From Candidatus Heimdallarchaeota archaeon (GTDB lineage Archaea; Asgardarchaeota; Heimdallarchaeia; Heimdallarchaeales; Kariarchaeaceae), in the NCBI GenBank assembly GCA_021399405.1, contig JAAFKL010000381.1, positions 1 through 25,757 on the forward strand: a stretch of 25,757 bases of DNA, given 5' to 3'. A program made the translations under genes and the position numbers. Within the stretch, counting starts at the first letter, position 1, and each line of letters begins with the position of its first letter. Positions 18,214-25,757 of the stretch are shown here, piece after piece. The notes beneath the pieces are model-generated. The model worked only from the letters and a program-made list of their open reading frames with translations, had not been told where the DNA came from and ran no database searches.

Positions 18214-18338
18214 CCAATGATGATAAGAAAGCTGGAAAAGATGTTAGTAAAGATAAAAGCTCGACAATAGCACCAGGAATCGCTGTGGGTGCATCTTTTG
18301 TTATTCCAGTATTAATATTACAAGTTCTACTAGGGTAA
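18213..18338 (+). pseudogene. Orphan C-terminal membrane-anchor tail (gene remnant)
   Basis: Right behind the FG-GAP stop, another frame reads TNDDKKAGKDVSKDKSS, then TIAPGIAVGASFVIPVLILQ, then VLLG and a stop. This is a charged stalk followed by a hydrophobic span in the style of the C-terminal anchors of archaeal surface proteins. No ATG or TTG opens it (the only GTG lies inside the span) and the frame is closed upstream by a TAG at 18138. The FG-GAP protein already has its own anchor in a different frame. The simplest reading is the 3' remnant of a lost neighbouring surface gene. A frameshifted alternative C-terminus is less likely. Confidence 0.45.
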
Positions 18339-18440
18339 TTATTCAACTGTCTACTTTTTAGTGGTCTAATTGTCCTATTGTCTAATTATAATTTAATATT
18401 AGTTACAAAGTTATAGGAATTCCATTAGGTCGCATAGGAA

Positions 18441-18450
18441 TTTATAATAG
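18441..18450 (+). promoter_or_regulatory. Putative TATA box of the beta-helix gene
   Basis: TTTATAATAG lies 21-30 nt before the ATG at 18471 with no ribosome-binding site between, suggesting a leaderless transcript. A 9-bp direct repeat ATAGGAATT (18413-18421 and 18434-18442, 21 nt apart, the second touching the TATA box) could be an operator, but may be chance. Confidence 0.4.
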
Positions 18451-18470
18451 ATGGGTCAAATTACTTGTTT

Positions 18471-20432
18471 ATGAAAAAACTCAGTATATCTTTATGTATT
18501 TTACTAGCTTTAGTGGGATTTCAAGTTGCACAGTATTCAGCAGAAACGTCAGTAGGTCAAGAACCTATAAAACAAAATGCACTCACTACGCATGCACCTC
18601 TGCTTATTGGCTCTGTAACTCAAATCACTGACACTTATGGATTTCCAGGATCAGGAACAGCAGGTGATCCATATATTATTAGTGGATTATCAATTGAATC
18701 TACTACAGCCCAAGCATTAATCGAGATTAAGAATCTTCAAGTTCATATTGTAATCACAGGTAATTTTCTCAATGCATCCGGTCTTACATATCATGGAATT
18801 TATTTAGAAGACGTATCAAATGTTCAAATAATCAGTAATGACATATATGCTCGAGAAACAGTATCTGCATTCCTCGCTTCAGCTGTATCAATTTTTGGAG
18901 ATTCATCTAATAATAGAGTTGTCGAGAATCATATTCAAGATTCAGATTATGGTGTATATGTACAATCAGTTTCTGGATCTATCACGGGTCCTAGGAATAA
19001 TACGATATATAATAATCAGTTTGATAATATCTTTAACACAGGAGTGAAGATAGATGCGGTTGTTGACAATCTTGTATTATTGAACAATTCAATTATTCTC
19101 AATAATTTCACTAATGCAAATACTGGTATTTATGTCGAAGCTTCGTTTTCTACAAACGGAGTAAGTGATCATCTTATTAAAGATAATACATTTCTAGATT
19201 CTGGAACTGCGATTTATCTAGTTGCCCAAGGCAATGATCATCTCTATCCTGGGCTAAATCGCAATGTCAAGATTTTAAATAATACTATCATTCGATCCTT
19301 GTATCAGGGCATTGCTATTGTTAGACACTCATTCAACACAATAGCCAACAATAGTATTATTGATGGAGAGGATGAGGCTATGTATCTCTATTCTACAACA
19401 AATAATACAATCACAAATAATACAATTTTCAAAAACGCTAAGCATGGAATCCATCTCAATTATAGATATACACAAAATAACACAATAGCAAATAATGTAA
19501 TTGCAAATAATTCGTTAAATGAGTTCTATCAAGGTATTTTCTTTGCAGCTGACACTAAAAACAATTTTGTTATTAATAACACAATCGCCAATAATACAAG
19601 TTTTGGTGTCACAGTGAATTATAACTCTGATAACTACAATTATATTTCAGGAAATGATTTCATAAATAATAATGGGGGGCTTACTCAAGCCAACAGTAGA
19701 GCTCTCAATACTTTTGAGTACAATTATTGGGATGATTGGACAGAACCAGATGTAAATAGTGATGGTATCGTGGATTTACCATATATTATAAGTTCAACCT
19801 ATAATGTGGAAGATTCGTTTCCACTTACCGAAAAAAATAATGCTGCAGTAATCCTTCATTCCCTAACTGGACTAGAACTTATCTCTCCAAATGGTGGTGA
19901 GAATTTAATAGGGGCAGTACAAATTTCATGGAACCCAGCTGCAGATACTGAGGGACATTCTATTTCCTATAATGTATCATATTCGGCAGATAATGGCGTT
20001 AGTTGGAATCTCTTACAATCTGATTTATCAACAACTGTCTTAAGTTGGGATACAACCATTTTATCCACTGGAAGTTCATATTTGATAATGGTAAGTGCTG
20101 ATGATAGTACAGGTTTAGTTCTGGAGGATGTCTCCGATGCAGTATTCTCAATAGCCAATCCAGTCCCCATAACTTCAACCCCTACCGAGCCAACTACACC
20201 CCCTCCAACTTCTTCTCCCACACCAACCCCATCAGACACAATTATCACAACTAGTAGTACACCTACTAGCAGTACACCAACCTCAACTACCCCAAGTCCA
20301 ACAACAACTAGTACGACCACTACGACCAGTATTGGTTCTGATACTAGTAATACTGATGATCAGCCGATTTTGTTACTTTTGGGATCGATGGTTATTCTTT
20401 CTGGGATAGTACTGATTAGGCGTAAACGATAA
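18471..20432 (+). CDS. Secreted, C-terminally anchored parallel beta-helix (NosD-like) surface protein
   Basis: About 653 aa. The ATG at 18471 (MKKLSIS) is preferred over the in-frame TTG at 18465 because it starts a clean signal peptide (MKK plus a hydrophobic core, cut near A24) and lies at leaderless distance from a TATA box. An archaeal-type entry sequence (GFPGSGTAGDPYIISGL) precedes about ten PbH1/NosD turns rich in NNTI-NN (about 60-410). A closing NYWDDW segment with DVNSDGIVDLPYII is typical of NosD-type helices. One Ig/FnIII-like domain (about 455-555, PNGGE and YSADNGVSW), a Pro/Ser/Thr stalk (556-620) and a C-terminal span followed by RRKR complete it. Such helices often bind or process polysaccharide, but no catalytic residues could be assigned. 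Many N-x-T sequons suggest glycosylation. Confidence 0.85.
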   Translation: MKKLSISLCILLALVGFQVAQYSAETSVGQEPIKQNALTTHAPLLIGSVTQITDTYGFPGSGTAGDPYIISGLSIESTTAQALIEIKNLQVHIVITGNFLNASGLTYHGIYLEDVSNVQIISNDIYARETVSAFLASAVSIFGDSSNNRVVENHIQDSDYGVYVQSVSGSITGPRNNTIYNNQFDNIFNTGVKIDAVVDNLVLLNNSIILNNFTNANTGIYVEASFSTNGVSDHLIKDNTFLDSGTAIYLVAQGNDHLYPGLNRNVKILNNTIIRSLYQGIAIVRHSFNTIANNSIIDGEDEAMYLYSTTNNTITNNTIFKNAKHGIHLNYRYTQNNTIANNVIANNSLNEFYQGIFFAADTKNNFVINNTIANNTSFGVTVNYNSDNYNYISGNDFINNNGGLTQANSRALNTFEYNYWDDWTEPDVNSDGIVDLPYIISSTYNVEDSFPLTEKNNAAVILHSLTGLELISPNGGENLIGAVQISWNPAADTEGHSISYNVSYSADNGVSWNLLQSDLSTTVLSWDTTILSTGSSYLIMVSADDSTGLVLEDVSDAVFSIANPVPITSTPTEPTTPPPTSSPTPTPSDTIITTSSTPTSSTPTSTTPSPTTTSTTTTTSIGSDTSNTDDQPILLLLGSMVILSGIVLIRRKR

Positions 20433-20442
20433 TAGAGATGGC

Positions 20443-21006
20443 TTACTCAAACCTTTGAGAAATTCTGAGATCATTTTCTATATTTTCAATTTTATATCGA
20501 CTCAAGAAATCCCTCATTTCATCTGGTTTCAAACTACGGGATTTTGCATGATAATATTTACCAAATTTATATCCTACATAATAAGGAACATAAAATGTAA
20601 AGGTTACCATAGATGAAACGATGAGCGGAAAGAATATTAAAGCCATACAAGCTGCGATGAAAACAAAGAAATACAATATTATATCACCTCGTGGAATATT
20701 TTCTAGACCATTATCCTCTAGAGCACCTTGATATACTCTTATAGCGATTCCCAGATAAACAGCAATCATTATTCCCAAAAATATGGGTTGTACAACTTGT
20801 AAATAATTGGGATCTGTTTTCTTATTTTGTCTTCCTCCATGCTTGATACCATCACGGATCAAACTGATTATCATTAGTATAAAGGTAACCCAGGAATATG
20901 GCCAGTCCATAGTTTTTGAAAGGAATCCATAAATTGTGAAAACAATCAAATGCTTCTTATGATTAAATAACCGCAAATTGACCCTAGCTGTTGATCCTTC
21001 AAGCAT
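20443..21006 (-). CDS. Small multi-span membrane protein of unknown function
   Basis: A 187-aa protein with hydrophobic segments near residues 19-30, 36-50, 71-90 and 108-140 (the last long enough for two spans), so three to five membrane passes. The C-terminus is charged and helical (KSRSLKPDEMRDFLSRYKIE), probably cytosolic. No family was recognised. It lies downstream of the cyclase gene on the same strand, 117 nt away, and its stop is convergent with the beta-helix gene (10 nt between). Being an operon partner of the cyclase is possible but not shown. Confidence 0.65.
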   Translation of the reverse strand: MLEGSTARVNLRLFNHKKHLIVFTIYGFLSKTMDWPYSWVTFILMIISLIRDGIKHGGRQNKKTDPNYLQVVQPIFLGIMIAVYLGIAIRVYQGALEDNGLENIPRGDIILYFFVFIAACMALIFFPLIVSSMVTFTFYVPYYVGYKFGKYYHAKSRSLKPDEMRDFLSRYKIENIENDLRISQRFE

Positions 21007-21123
21007 TTGAATTCAATATTGACAATACCCACGAAGTATATTAAAATTACTACTTGGGGGTTATAAATTGCAGATTATGATTTTTAAGTAGTTAAGTGAT
21101 CAGAAAGAAAAATCCCAAATTAT

Positions 21124-24100
21124 CTAGTTAGGGTTTAAGTCCTTCATTGATGAAATATATGCCTCTTTTTTATCCTCACTATCAAATTGATTTGATAATT
21201 CATTGAAGAGATCAAGGAACTGTTGTTGTAGTTTTATCAGACTTTTGGCTCGATTTAATATTTGATGGGTTTTGATTGTATATGATAAAGTTTCAAGAGT
21301 TAATTGTTTCTGACCGTATTCACTAGAGAGTAAAAGTGATTCCTCAAAACTTGTTAGGGCTTCCGGATAACTTTTCATTTTGAAATTAATAAGACCTGAT
21401 AGAAATTTACACTCAGCATAGAACAATTTAATTCCAAATTCTTCAGAAAAATCTCCGACTTCAGCAATTAAAGATGACGCTTCATCATACTTTTCTTCCA
21501 TTATACAAAGTCTAGTTTTACCAAGCAAATTATATGCTTTGTAAAGATAAAATGGTGCACTCGGTTTTGATAAAGATAAATCGAATTTATTTCTTGATTC
21601 TTGATAATCTTTTGTATAGAGATAGTAATAACCAATTTCACCCCAACTTCTCGCACCCCAATATGTGGCTCCACGCGCCTCCATATCTTTTAATCCTTCT
21701 TCGAACAGATCTTTATCTTCCCTTCCAATCATGGTTCGAATAGTGGCTAACGATAATTTTGAAGACGCAAGGAAACCAAAGGAAGGATTTTTTGTTGCTT
21801 GTTCTGCAGCAGTTTCAAAATAATGTTCTGCCTCATGAAAATCTCCAGTGTAGTTAAATATCTCTCCCAACGAACGCGAAGCTAAATACAGAGGAAAAGG
21901 TGCCTTAATCTCTTTCGCTAATTTAATTCCTTTTTTACTTGATTCAATTGCTTCTTTCAAATCACCTTTCAAGTATAAGAGTGCAGGATACAGATAGCCA
22001 TATATTGAGGCTACATAATATTTTTCTCCTTTTGTCTCATATTCTTCAAAAAAGTCTTCAATCAGTTTTTCTGCTCCTTCAAGTTTTAACGAAAGCACAT
22101 ATGATACAATTAAATTGTATTTAAACGATATATTTGCTACACCAATATTTAGATCTTCACTAAGTTTTGTTCCCTTAATTTCATATTCTGCAGATATATC
22201 AAATTCACCCAGAGCTTGGTGCATCACACACCTCACAGCTGACGTTTCGAGTAATCCCTCAGGAAAATTGATTAATGACCCAATTTTTTCTGCTTTCTCA
22301 AGATACTCATCAGCTTTTGTGGGATCATGTGACATATACAGAGCATTCTCAGCAAGTTTATTCAAAGCCCTAACTTCCCCATGTTGATTGTTGGCTTCTT
22401 GCGATTTATCAAGTAATGAACTATAGTATTTAGTTGATTGTTCTACATTTCCTTGCATAGCGTATGCGGTTCCCAAAGTAACATAAGCTGAGGTCATTCC
22501 CATAAAATCATCGACTTTATCTGAATTTTTCTCAACTTGAGATAGCATAGAAATTGCTTCTTGGGTTGAATTTGTGGTTATTGCCATTTCTGCCGCTTTG
22601 ACGATAAATGGCAATGCATCATTGAATGCTTCTGCTTCGAATAAATGTCTGCCAATCTCATCTACCATAGTCGAATCGATTTTCCTCAAACATTCAGCAA
22701 TTTTGACGTGGATTTCTTTTCTTCTCTTAAATAATAGGGAGTTATAAGCCACATCCCTGGATAACACATGTTTGAAGAAATAGGATTGTTTTGCATCAAC
22801 TAATCTATTTATTATCCATTCACGATCTTCTAAAGTACTGATACTATCATCTAATTCGACGCTACTATCATTGATACACTGTAGAATTGGGAAAAGGAAT
22901 TCACGGCCAATTACGGATGCAGATTGAGCAACTCTTTTTGATTTCTCATCTAACTGATCTAATCTAGTCATTAGAAGGTTGTTTAATGTTTCTGGAATCT
23001 GCAATTTGGATACATCAGTCTTTAAAATCCACTTTCCATTTTCATTTACAAGATAGCCAGATTCAATAAACGATTGAACTAATTCCTCAACATAAAATGG
23101 GTTCCCTTGGCTTTGAGTAATAATTCGTTCTCTAACGTTTTGAGGTAAATTCTCTACTTTTAAAATATTAGAAATCAACGCAGCTGCACCGAATTCTGAA
23201 AGATGAGGAATTTCCATTAGAGAAAAATTGTCCTTTAATTCAGATGTAATTTTCAGAAACAAACTATCATGAGGATCAGGAACGGCACGTGAAAGAATAA
23301 TCAATAACATTTTATTTGATTTTACTTGACGAATTAAATCATTCATTAAATTAAGTGACGATTTATCTGACCATTGGATATCATCGAAAATGAGGATTAA
23401 GGGAGTATCTTTTGAAAATACATCTAAGAATGAGATAATGGCTTGAACCGTTACTTCTTGTAATATTGCTGGATCTAAAAATGCAGTTTGATAACGATCT
23501 TCATCAGTCAGTTCAATCTGAAGTAGATTTGCAATGAACGGAAATATATCATCCCCATTTGGTAATATTGCAAGTTTGGATTTTATTAAATTGTACTTCT
23601 CTTCATTATCCATGTCGAGACTGACGCCAAAATAATTTATGAAAAAATGAATGATTGGGCTGAAGGGTGATGATACTTGATAGGGGAGTGCTCCAGTTTC
23701 AAACCAGTAGATTTGCCTAGATGAGGAATCATATTCCTGTGTAGAACTATGAACTCGATCTTCCAAGAATAATGAATTATGAAATTCAGTAACAAGTCTT
23801 GATTTGCCAATTCCTGCCTCTCCTGCAATCCAACAAATTTTACCTTCTCCATTTTCTACTCCTTCTATCAATGTATTTAGTAAGTTTAATTCTTCATCTC
23901 TCCCAACAAAGACAGATTCCCGATCAGAATATTTTTTGTTCTTATCCATTGATTGTTTTTCATTTAGAATCTTATAGGTTGTAATCGGATCTGATTTACC
24001 TTTCACATCAATTCTACCGATTTTCTCTACATCAAATAAATATGAGATGTGCTTAAAGGTATTTTGCGTTACTTGAATAGTCCCTGATTCTGCAGTTGAT

Positions 24101-24690
24101 TCCATCCTAGAAGCAATGTTAATTGCATCACCCATAGCAGTATATTCTACTCTCAAATCAGTTCCTATTTCTCCTACAACAACCAATCCGGTATTAATTC
24201 CAACCCTAACCTCAATATCAATACCCCATTTTTCTTTGATCTTTATCGAAGATTTGCTTGCTTCTTCTAATATATCAATTCCAGCCAAAACAGCTCTTTC
24301 AGGATCATCTTCATGACTTATCGGAGCACCGAAAAATGCAAGTATTGCATCACCCATCAATCGAGCTATTATTCCTTCGTACTTATACACAGGAGGTATA
24401 ATTGAATCAAAAGCCTCATTGATTATCTCGGTCCATTCTTCAGGATCCATGCCCTCTGCATGCTTAGTTGACCCCACTACATCACAAAATAAGATGGTAA
24501 CGATTCTGCGTTCATTTTCAATTCCTCCAAGTTTTGCAGATTCTTCTAGCTTTTTCTGCAAGGCCATTGGTATGTATTTTGTGTACCGATCTTCTTGTTG
24601 TTTGGGTTTAACATCTGTTAAACTATGTGCGCAGTTATTACAAAAATTAGCGTTTTCTGGATTCTCAGTTCCACAATTAGGACATTTCAT
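21124..24690 (-). CDS. Class III nucleotide cyclase fused to zinc ribbon, AAA-type NTPase and TPR arm (soluble adenylyl cyclase-like)
   Basis: An 1188-aa cytosolic signalling protein. Zinc ribbon with C3, C6, C17 and C20. Cyclase domain (about 60-235): metal-binding D70 (FCDVVGST) and D114 (MGDAILAFFG), transition-state N191 and R195 (GDAINIASRME), and Thr at 184 where class IIIa enzymes have Asp, as in class IIIb cyclases. These residues predict an active enzyme, most likely making cAMP. NTPase of the MalT/STAND-like type: FVGRDEEL, Walker A GEAGIGKS with K296, Walker B LILIFDDIQW near 434. A helical TPR-like arm runs from about 690 to the end. The order cyclase-NTPase-TPR matches mammalian soluble adenylyl cyclase, though with one cyclase domain, so it should act as a dimer. 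Similar proteins are common in bacteria. The inducing signal is unknown. Confidence 0.9.
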   Translation of the reverse strand: MKCPNCGTENPENANFCNNCAHSLTDVKPKQQEDRYTKYIPMALQKKLEESAKLGGIENERRIVTILFCDVVGSTKHAEGMDPEEWTEIINEAFDSIIPPVYKYEGIIARLMGDAILAFFGAPISHEDDPERAVLAGIDILEEASKSSIKIKEKWGIDIEVRVGINTGLVVVGEIGTDLRVEYTAMGDAINIASRMESTAESGTIQVTQNTFKHISYLFDVEKIGRIDVKGKSDPITTYKILNEKQSMDKNKKYSDRESVFVGRDEELNLLNTLIEGVENGEGKICWIAGEAGIGKSRLVTEFHNSLFLEDRVHSSTQEYDSSSRQIYWFETGALPYQVSSPFSPIIHFFINYFGVSLDMDNEEKYNLIKSKLAILPNGDDIFPFIANLLQIELTDEDRYQTAFLDPAILQEVTVQAIISFLDVFSKDTPLILIFDDIQWSDKSSLNLMNDLIRQVKSNKMLLIILSRAVPDPHDSLFLKITSELKDNFSLMEIPHLSEFGAAALISNILKVENLPQNVRERIITQSQGNPFYVEELVQSFIESGYLVNENGKWILKTDVSKLQIPETLNNLLMTRLDQLDEKSKRVAQSASVIGREFLFPILQCINDSSVELDDSISTLEDREWIINRLVDAKQSYFFKHVLSRDVAYNSLLFKRRKEIHVKIAECLRKIDSTMVDEIGRHLFEAEAFNDALPFIVKAAEMAITTNSTQEAISMLSQVEKNSDKVDDFMGMTSAYVTLGTAYAMQGNVEQSTKYYSSLLDKSQEANNQHGEVRALNKLAENALYMSHDPTKADEYLEKAEKIGSLINFPEGLLETSAVRCVMHQALGEFDISAEYEIKGTKLSEDLNIGVANISFKYNLIVSYVLSLKLEGAEKLIEDFFEEYETKGEKYYVASIYGYLYPALLYLKGDLKEAIESSKKGIKLAKEIKAPFPLYLASRSLGEIFNYTGDFHEAEHYFETAAEQATKNPSFGFLASSKLSLATIRTMIGREDKDLFEEGLKDMEARGATYWGARSWGEIGYYYLYTKDYQESRNKFDLSLSKPSAPFYLYKAYNLLGKTRLCIMEEKYDEASSLIAEVGDFSEEFGIKLFYAECKFLSGLINFKMKSYPEALTSFEESLLLSSEYGQKQLTLETLSYTIKTHQILNRAKSLIKLQQQFLDLFNELSNQFDSEDKKEAYISSMKDLNPN

Positions 24691-24915
24691 AATCTAAGGT
24701 TCCATTTCATCGTTTAGTTTACCCGTTCTTTAATGCTTCGAGACAGCTAGTTTATGCATTAATTTATCCATTAATAAATAAAACATCCTATAACTTAATA
24801 CACCATTTGGTTCGAGAAAATTTGGAAGAATTAAGATGAGTTGATTTACTGAGTTCGATAAATCTTTATTAACTATTGTTCGGTGATACGAAATCTAGTG
24901 ATGGATTAGTATCGC

Positions 24916-25757
24916 ATGAAATCCAAAAATATTTTCCTTAGTAAGATTACATTTATATTGATTATTTTTATCTGTGCCTCCAGTTTTTCAGTAATTGAGA
25001 AAGTTCAAGCACATGATTATTACAAAATTTCTCTCGAAATCCAAGTTGTGAATCCCGCAACTATGAATGATACGGCAATAAAAGGCAACGTAGACAAAAT
25101 GAATGACATTTTCAAATCCTGTCGAATTAAATTTAATGTCATTAAAATTATACGTAATGTAGATGGAAACGCTGATACTTTCGCAGCTCGTACTGTATTA
25201 CGAAATAAAATGAAAACAGATCTCACAGCAGATCCCTTCAAAGGAAGCGGAGCTGGTATAACAATCACTCCCTCCGTAGATGGAAATGCAAACACCAATG
25301 GAATGACAATTGAAGGAGATCCAACATCAGGTATTGTAAAGGATGGATCAGTAGGTGAAACATGGGCTCATGAAATGGCACACGGAATGGGATTGGGTCA
25401 TGGTGGAAAAGACAGTGATGGTGATGGAAAAAAGGATAAATGGGATCCAGATGGAGATGGGACCACCGACACTGTAGGTGACAAAGGTAATACAATGTGG
25501 CCAATTCGAAGTCAACGCACAGGAAATACATTCAGTGCTAAAAATTGTGAAGAATTGAACAAGGCTGCCAAGAAAATTGGTCAGGGAGTATTAAATGCTG
25601 AACAGACTGCTGCTGCTGCAGATGGTGACTCATATCTAGGTAAACTATTTGATTATGTTGTAGATAAAGTTAAAGAATCTCCAGTAGGCAAACTTGCTGA
25701 TTTGTTATTAGGTACTGTGAGTGCAATTGAACCATTTGTGAACTTAACCATGACTTA
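24916..25757 (+). CDS. Secreted metzincin-type zinc metalloprotease (3' end outside window)
   Basis: The frame opens with ATG at 24916 and is still open at the right edge (280 complete codons). A signal peptide (hydrophobic 9-25, cut near A32) precedes a ~110-residue segment that may be propeptide and N-terminal catalytic part. The zinc site is HEMAHGMGLGH: H152, E153, H156 and H162 match HExxHxxGxxH. After it comes an Asp/Gly-rich stretch (DSDGDGKKDKWDPDGDGTTD, about 167-186), typical of Ca-binding loops, and then the Met-turn candidate GNTMWP with M194. These features together define a metzincin. The remaining visible C-terminus (205-280) is helical or uncharacterised. The protein should cut extracellular or cell-surface proteins. 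Divergent from the cyclase gene; a TATA-like stretch at 24857-24873 lies upstream. Confidence 0.85.
   Translation, partial: MKSKNIFLSKITFILIIFICASSFSVIEKVQAHDYYKISLEIQVVNPATMNDTAIKGNVDKMNDIFKSCRIKFNVIKIIRNVDGNADTFAARTVLRNKMKTDLTADPFKGSGAGITITPSVDGNANTNGMTIEGDPTSGIVKDGSVGETWAHEMAHGMGLGHGGKDSDGDGKKDKWDPDGDGTTDTVGDKGNTMWPIRSQRTGNTFSAKNCEELNKAAKKIGQGVLNAEQTAAAADGDSYLGKLFDYVVDKVKESPVGKLADLLLGTVSAIEPFVNLTMT

Noticed and set aside
18361..18390. Direct repeat GTCTAATT (18364-18371 and 18380-18387)
   Set aside because: Only two short copies in AT-rich DNA; not enough to call an operator or repeat element.
18780..19700. Recurrent AATAATAC-like short repeats that look like a tandem DNA repeat or CRISPR-like array
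   Set aside because: They are the codons of the NNT/NNTI turns of the beta-helix protein, in frame, with irregular spacing and no spacers.
19967..20320. Open frame on the minus strand (Val/Gly-rich)
   Set aside because: It is the mirror of the Thr/Ser/Pro codons of the beta-helix protein stalk; low-complexity composition and no independent coding character.
20446..20459. Palindrome CTCAAA-CC-TTTGAG between the convergent beta-helix and membrane-protein genes
   Set aside because: The 2-nt loop is too tight for a stable hairpin and the site lies in the end of the minus-strand coding region; probably chance.
24419..24697. 92-codon open frame on the plus strand opposite the cyclase N-terminus
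   Set aside because: It lies wholly inside a well-supported cyclase and zinc-ribbon coding region and resembles no family.
25020..25531. Two minus-strand open frames opposite the metalloprotease
   Set aside because: The plus-strand frame has signal peptide, zinc motif and Met-turn; the His/Pro-rich minus-strand product is the mirror of its Gly/Asp codons.

Overview
The window looks like an AT-rich archaeal chromosome fragment, most likely from an Asgard-type (Heimdallarchaeia-like) archaeon; this assignment is inference. Supporting signs are TATA-like boxes about 25-30 nt before several start codons, an XPD-type Fe-S helicase, an eIF2B-family protein, and a set of very large secreted or anchored proteins with Ig-like, FG-GAP and parallel beta-helix repeats rich in N-x-S/T sequons. 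One of these has a cytosolic tail that resembles the longin/roadblock folds expanded in Asgard archaea. No rRNA, tRNA, CRISPR array, transposase or integrase was seen.

Left part (1-8900), mostly housekeeping: a class V aminotransferase cut by the left edge (-), a GNAT acetyltransferase (+), a probable two-gene operon of an MDR dehydrogenase followed by a short eIF2B-like protein (-), an XPD/Rad3 helicase with an N-terminal PD-(D/E)XK nuclease domain (+), a TPR protein (-) and a class I SAM methyltransferase (-).

Centre (8900-20450), a cell-surface locus: after a 617-bp gene-free region comes a 1943-aa single-pass membrane protein with a signal peptide, a duplicated N-terminal module, six Ig-like repeats, one membrane span and a cytosolic longin-like plus winged-helix-like tail. 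Then follow a winged-helix regulator (-), a 5'-truncated surface-protein gene (+), a membrane-anchored seven-blade FG-GAP propeller protein (+) coupled to it by an ATGA overlap, an orphan membrane-anchor tail, and a beta-helix protein with a Ser/Thr/Pro stalk and C-terminal anchor (+). The regulator and the truncated surface gene both appear to lose their N-termini at the same point near 16,000. This suggests a deletion or rearrangement junction, or an assembly misjoin.

Right part (20443-25757): a small multi-span membrane protein (-), an 1188-aa signalling protein (zinc ribbon, class III nucleotide cyclase, AAA-type NTPase and TPR, an order similar to mammalian soluble adenylyl cyclase) (-), and a secreted metzincin-type metalloprotease cut by the right edge (+).

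The most interesting unit is the surface locus: a giant outside-in membrane protein whose cytosolic end looks like a small-GTPase-associated fold, next to an anchored integrin-alpha-like propeller. That these proteins work together is a hypothesis from proximity only.
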